Assembly (NCBI GenBank): GCA_032433765.1 | Contig: JAVIAB010000025.1 | Location: 33,272,115 to 33,336,114, forward strand | Direction of reading: 5' to 3' | Source of the DNA: Megaustenia siamemsis | Taxonomy: Eukaryota > Mollusca > Gastropoda > Stylommatophora > Ariophantidae | Length of the DNA stretch: 64,000 nucleotides | Shown: positions 61,326-64,000 of the stretch, piece by piece | How the letters are laid out: each line of letters begins with the position of its first letter | How positions within the stretch are numbered: position 1 is the stretch's first letter | Made by a program: the position numbers and the translations under genes | Notes under the pieces: model-generated | The model's input: only the letters and a program-made list of their open reading frames with translations | What the model was told of the DNA's origin: nothing | Database searches by the model: none

Positions 61326-61939
61326 ACAAGTTTGATATATTCAGAGTAATCTTCCCACTTTTTCTCTGTCCACCTCTCCTCACTCCCTTCCAGTTTCTTG
61401 CAGAATGGGTGGGTGGTTGATCCAGTATGGAATGAGAGAGTACGTCTGGCAGTATGTTCGGCTACCTCATAGCGTTATTCGCTAATAAGCTAAATTAACC
61501 TGGTATGGCCCAAACCTCTCCAAGATGGCTGTGATTATACTAGTCTGACATAGCAGGAGTGGTCCCTGCAACTGAGATCTGCCTACCATCATTGAGTGGA
61601 GACCATAACCAGCACTATTTGTTAGCTGCTCCCACAACACCATCCATGGTAACCCTGATCAGGGGGCTAAACAGGTACTCCACTTGCCCAAGGTAGACTA
61701 GCAGATGAAAGGAGACATCTTACTCCTCCTATGAAAGGAGATACCTATCCCAAAAACCGTTCAAGCCATCACTAGAAATTGCCCCTATTTTCTGTCTTGA
61801 GCCCAACTATCAAGCCTCCCACATATAAATCTGTTATCATTTAGTTCTACATCGTCCAGCCTATGTGTTTCTTTTGGTTTTCCTCTCGTTCTCCTGCCGA
61901 GTCATGTGAAGGGCTGGTCTTACTAAAAATGGAAAAATG
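61326..61939. other. intron sequence, mostly unassigned, with 58-bp direct repeat copy 2
   Basis: This contains the second copy of the 58-bp repeat (61536-61593), followed by sequence such as GTAACCCTGATCAGGGGGCT that looks like LINE 3' UTR but was not matched inside the window. CCTGATCAGG at 61653-61662 is a 10-bp palindrome. No exon is visible. Confidence 0.45.
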
Positions 61940-62015
61940 CTAAATCAAGTAAGAGAGTTCAAGTACCTAAGCAGTAACTTCACCGATTATAGCAAATTAG
62001 AAAAAAACTATTGAA
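61940..62015 (+). mobile_element. small LINE ORF fragment (post-RT block)
   Basis: The plus strand encodes GKMLNQVREFKYLSSNFTDY followed by SKLEKNY and a stop. VREFKYLGS is the conserved block shortly after the RT palm in LINE ORFs. It ends in an ATCATCATCATCAT tract at 62021-62034. Too short to place in a family. Confidence 0.6.
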
Positions 62016-62079
62016 ACCAGATCATCATCATCATATTCTCTATATTCCATTAGACATGCAGGGATGTGCTTTATGATGA

Positions 62080-63683
62080 ATCACAAGCATGAAAGGGTTG
62101 GTACCTCAGTCACAAGTGTGGGAGTGAAAGGGTTGGTGCCTCAGTCACAAGTGTGGGAGTGAAAGGGTTGGTACCTCAGTCACAAGTGTGGGAGTGATAG
62201 GGTTGGTGCCTCAGTCACAAGTGTGGGAGTGAAAGGGTTGGTACCTCAGTCACAAGTGTGGGAGTGATAGGGTTGGTGCCTCAGTCACAAGTGTGGGAGT
62301 GAAAGGGTTGGTACCTCAGTCACAAGTGTGGGAGTGATAGGGTTGGTGCCTCAGTCACAAGTGTGGGAGTGATAGGGTTGGTACCTCAGTCACAAGTGTG
62401 GGAGTGATAGGGTTGGTACCTCAGTCACAAGTGTGGGAGTGATAGGGTTGGTGCCTCAGTCACAAGTGTGGGAGTGATAGGGTTGGTACCTCAGTCACAA
62501 GTGTGGGAGTGATAGGGTTGGTACCTCAGTCACAAGTGTGGGAGTGAAAGGGTTGGTGCCTCAGTCACAAGTGTGGGAGTGATAGGGTTGGTACCTCAGT
62601 CACAAGTGTGGGAGTGATAGGGTTGGTACCTCAGTCACAAGTGTGGGAGTGAAAGGGTTGGTACCTCAGTCACAAGTGTGGGAGTGAAAGGGTTGGTGCC
62701 TCAGTCACAAGTGTGGGAGTGAAAGGGTTGGTACCTCAGTCACAAGTGTGGGAGTGATAGGGTTGGTGCCTCAGTCACAAGTGTGGGAGTGAAAGGGTTG
62801 GTGCCTCAGTCACAAGTGTGGGAGTGAAAGGGTTGGTACCTCAGTCACAAGTGTGGGAGTGAAAGGGTTGGTACCTCAGTCACAAGTGTGGGAGTGAAAG
62901 GGTTGGTACCTCAGTCACAAGTGTGGGAGTGAAAGGGTTGGTGCCTCAGTCACAAGTGTGGGAGTGATAGGGTTGGTACCTCAGTCACAAGTGTGGGAGT
63001 GAAAGGGTTGGTGCCTCAGTCACAAGTGTGGGAGTGAAAGGGTTGGTACCTCAGTCACAAGTGTGGGAGTGATAGGGTTGGTACCTCAGTCACAAGTGTG
63101 GGAGTGAAAGGGTTGGTACCTCAGTCACAAGTGTGGGAGTGAAAGGGTTGGTACCTCAGTCACAAGTGTGGGAGTGAAAGGGTTGGTGCCTCAGTCACAA
63201 GTGTGGGAGTGAAAGGGTTGGTACCTCAGTCACAAGTGTGGGAGTGAAAGGGTTGGTACCTCAGTCACAAGTGTGGGAGTGAAAGGGTTGGTACCTCAGT
63301 CACAAGTGTGGGAGTGATAGGGTTGGTACCTCAGTCACAAGTGTGGGAGTGAAAGGGTTGGTGCCTCAGTCACAAGTGTGGGAGTGAAAGGGTTGGTGCC
63401 TCAGTCACAAGTGTGGGAGTGAAAGGGTTGGTGCCTCAGTCACAAGTGTGGGAGTGAAAGGGTTGGTACCTCAGTCACAAGTGTGGGAGTGATAGGGTTG
63501 GTGCCTCAGTCACAAGTGTGGGAGTGAAAGGGTTGGTGCCTCAGTCACAAGTGTGGGAGTGAAAGGGTTGGTACCTCAGTCACAAGTGTGGGAGTGAAAG
63601 GGTTGGTACCTCAGTCACAAGTGTGGGAGTGAAAGGGTTGGTACCTCAGTCACAAGTGTGGGAGTGATAGGGTTGGTACCTCA
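62080..63683. repeat. 35-bp minisatellite, about 46 copies, two binary variant sites
   Basis: The unit is 35 bp, containing TGTGGGAGTGAAAGGGTTGG and TACCTCAGTCACAAG. Nearly all variation is at two positions: GAAAGG or GATAGG, and GGTACC or GGTGCC. The four combinations are interspersed along the array without obvious long blocks. The remaining positions are almost invariant, which suggests recent spread. It lies in an intron upstream of exon 60382-60471 in gene order. Confidence 0.97.
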
Positions 63684-63822
63684 CGGCATGAGGCTGGCCA
63701 CATCCTCCAAATCCAGAAATTATCTATATAATCAATTTTACTCTAAATTGCAATTGTTAGTATCCTTACCTTTAGACATTTATTTTGCAGTACAAATAAA
63801 TGAATTATTGACTCTTTCACTC

Positions 63823-64000
63823 ATCATCATCATCGAGTGCCATCTCCACAACGAAGGTTGGCTACCATGGAGCACCATTCTGCCCTGTCTCTTGCTTTGA
63901 TGGTGCAGATTGTCATAGGCTGGTTTGTCCATCTTTTGATGTTACTCATCCATGTTAGTCTTGGTCTGCCTCTACCTCTTTTACCTTGTATTTTCCCCTC
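63823..64000 (-). mobile_element. LINE 3' fragment, family L1 (third copy), runs off the window
   Basis: It begins with CATCATCATCATCGAGTGCC and matches the copy at 60-366 closely on the same strand, including the GGTTGGCTACCATGGAGCAC and TTACCTTGTATTTTCCCCTC blocks. The element continues beyond the right edge, so its length and state are unknown. The 140 bp before it (63684-63822) are unassigned. Confidence 0.85.

Overview
The window is animal nuclear DNA: split exons with GT/AG borders, tRNA-derived SINEs, several LINE families, a mariner-like relic and very large tandem arrays. Nothing bacterial or viral is present. The element mix suggests an invertebrate, and a mollusc or other lophotrochozoan is my guess; no single marker settles this.

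One protein-coding gene, which I cannot name, runs right to left (minus strand) across the whole window. I reconstruct six consecutive internal exons: 60382-60471, 57353-57476, 16940-17062, 10584-10757, 5167-5347 and 1231-1412. Each has splice-consensus borders, and all five junctions agree in reading phase. Together they give about 291 codons of one open frame. The gene continues beyond both ends. Everything else is intronic cargo of this gene.

Layout by coordinate. 1-1230: LINE 3' fragments. 1231-5166: exon, a 66-bp minisatellite (20 copies), a SINE, an RTE-type LINE tail and a short (GATA)n-tailed SINE with a 9-bp target duplication. 5167-10583: exon, a LINE inserted 42 bp from the exon, more LINE and SINE fragments, and a 47/33-bp minisatellite of 2.7 kb. 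10584-16939: exon, a mariner-like relic, a retroelement RNase H fragment, two SINEs, then a head-to-tail SINE trimer interrupted by an RTE LINE and by a second LINE. 16940-57352: exon followed in gene order by a single ~40-kb intron that is almost wholly a 45/46-bp AT-rich satellite (about 870 monomers) with higher-order structure. 57353-60381: exon, two small minisatellites and a LINE tail. 60382-64000: exon, LINE tails, a 35-bp minisatellite (about 46 copies) and a LINE tail at the edge.

The most notable observations are these. The SINE-trimer insertion duplicated the 5' splice site of exon 16940-17062 and left a perfect decoy donor 3.6 kb downstream. A phase-compatible intron holds a ~40-kb higher-order satellite that starts about 26 bp after the donor. 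Every satellite monomer, in the transcribed orientation, carries a splice-acceptor-like and a splice-donor-like sequence. Most long open frames in 17-57 kb are artefacts of the 45-bp period being divisible by three.
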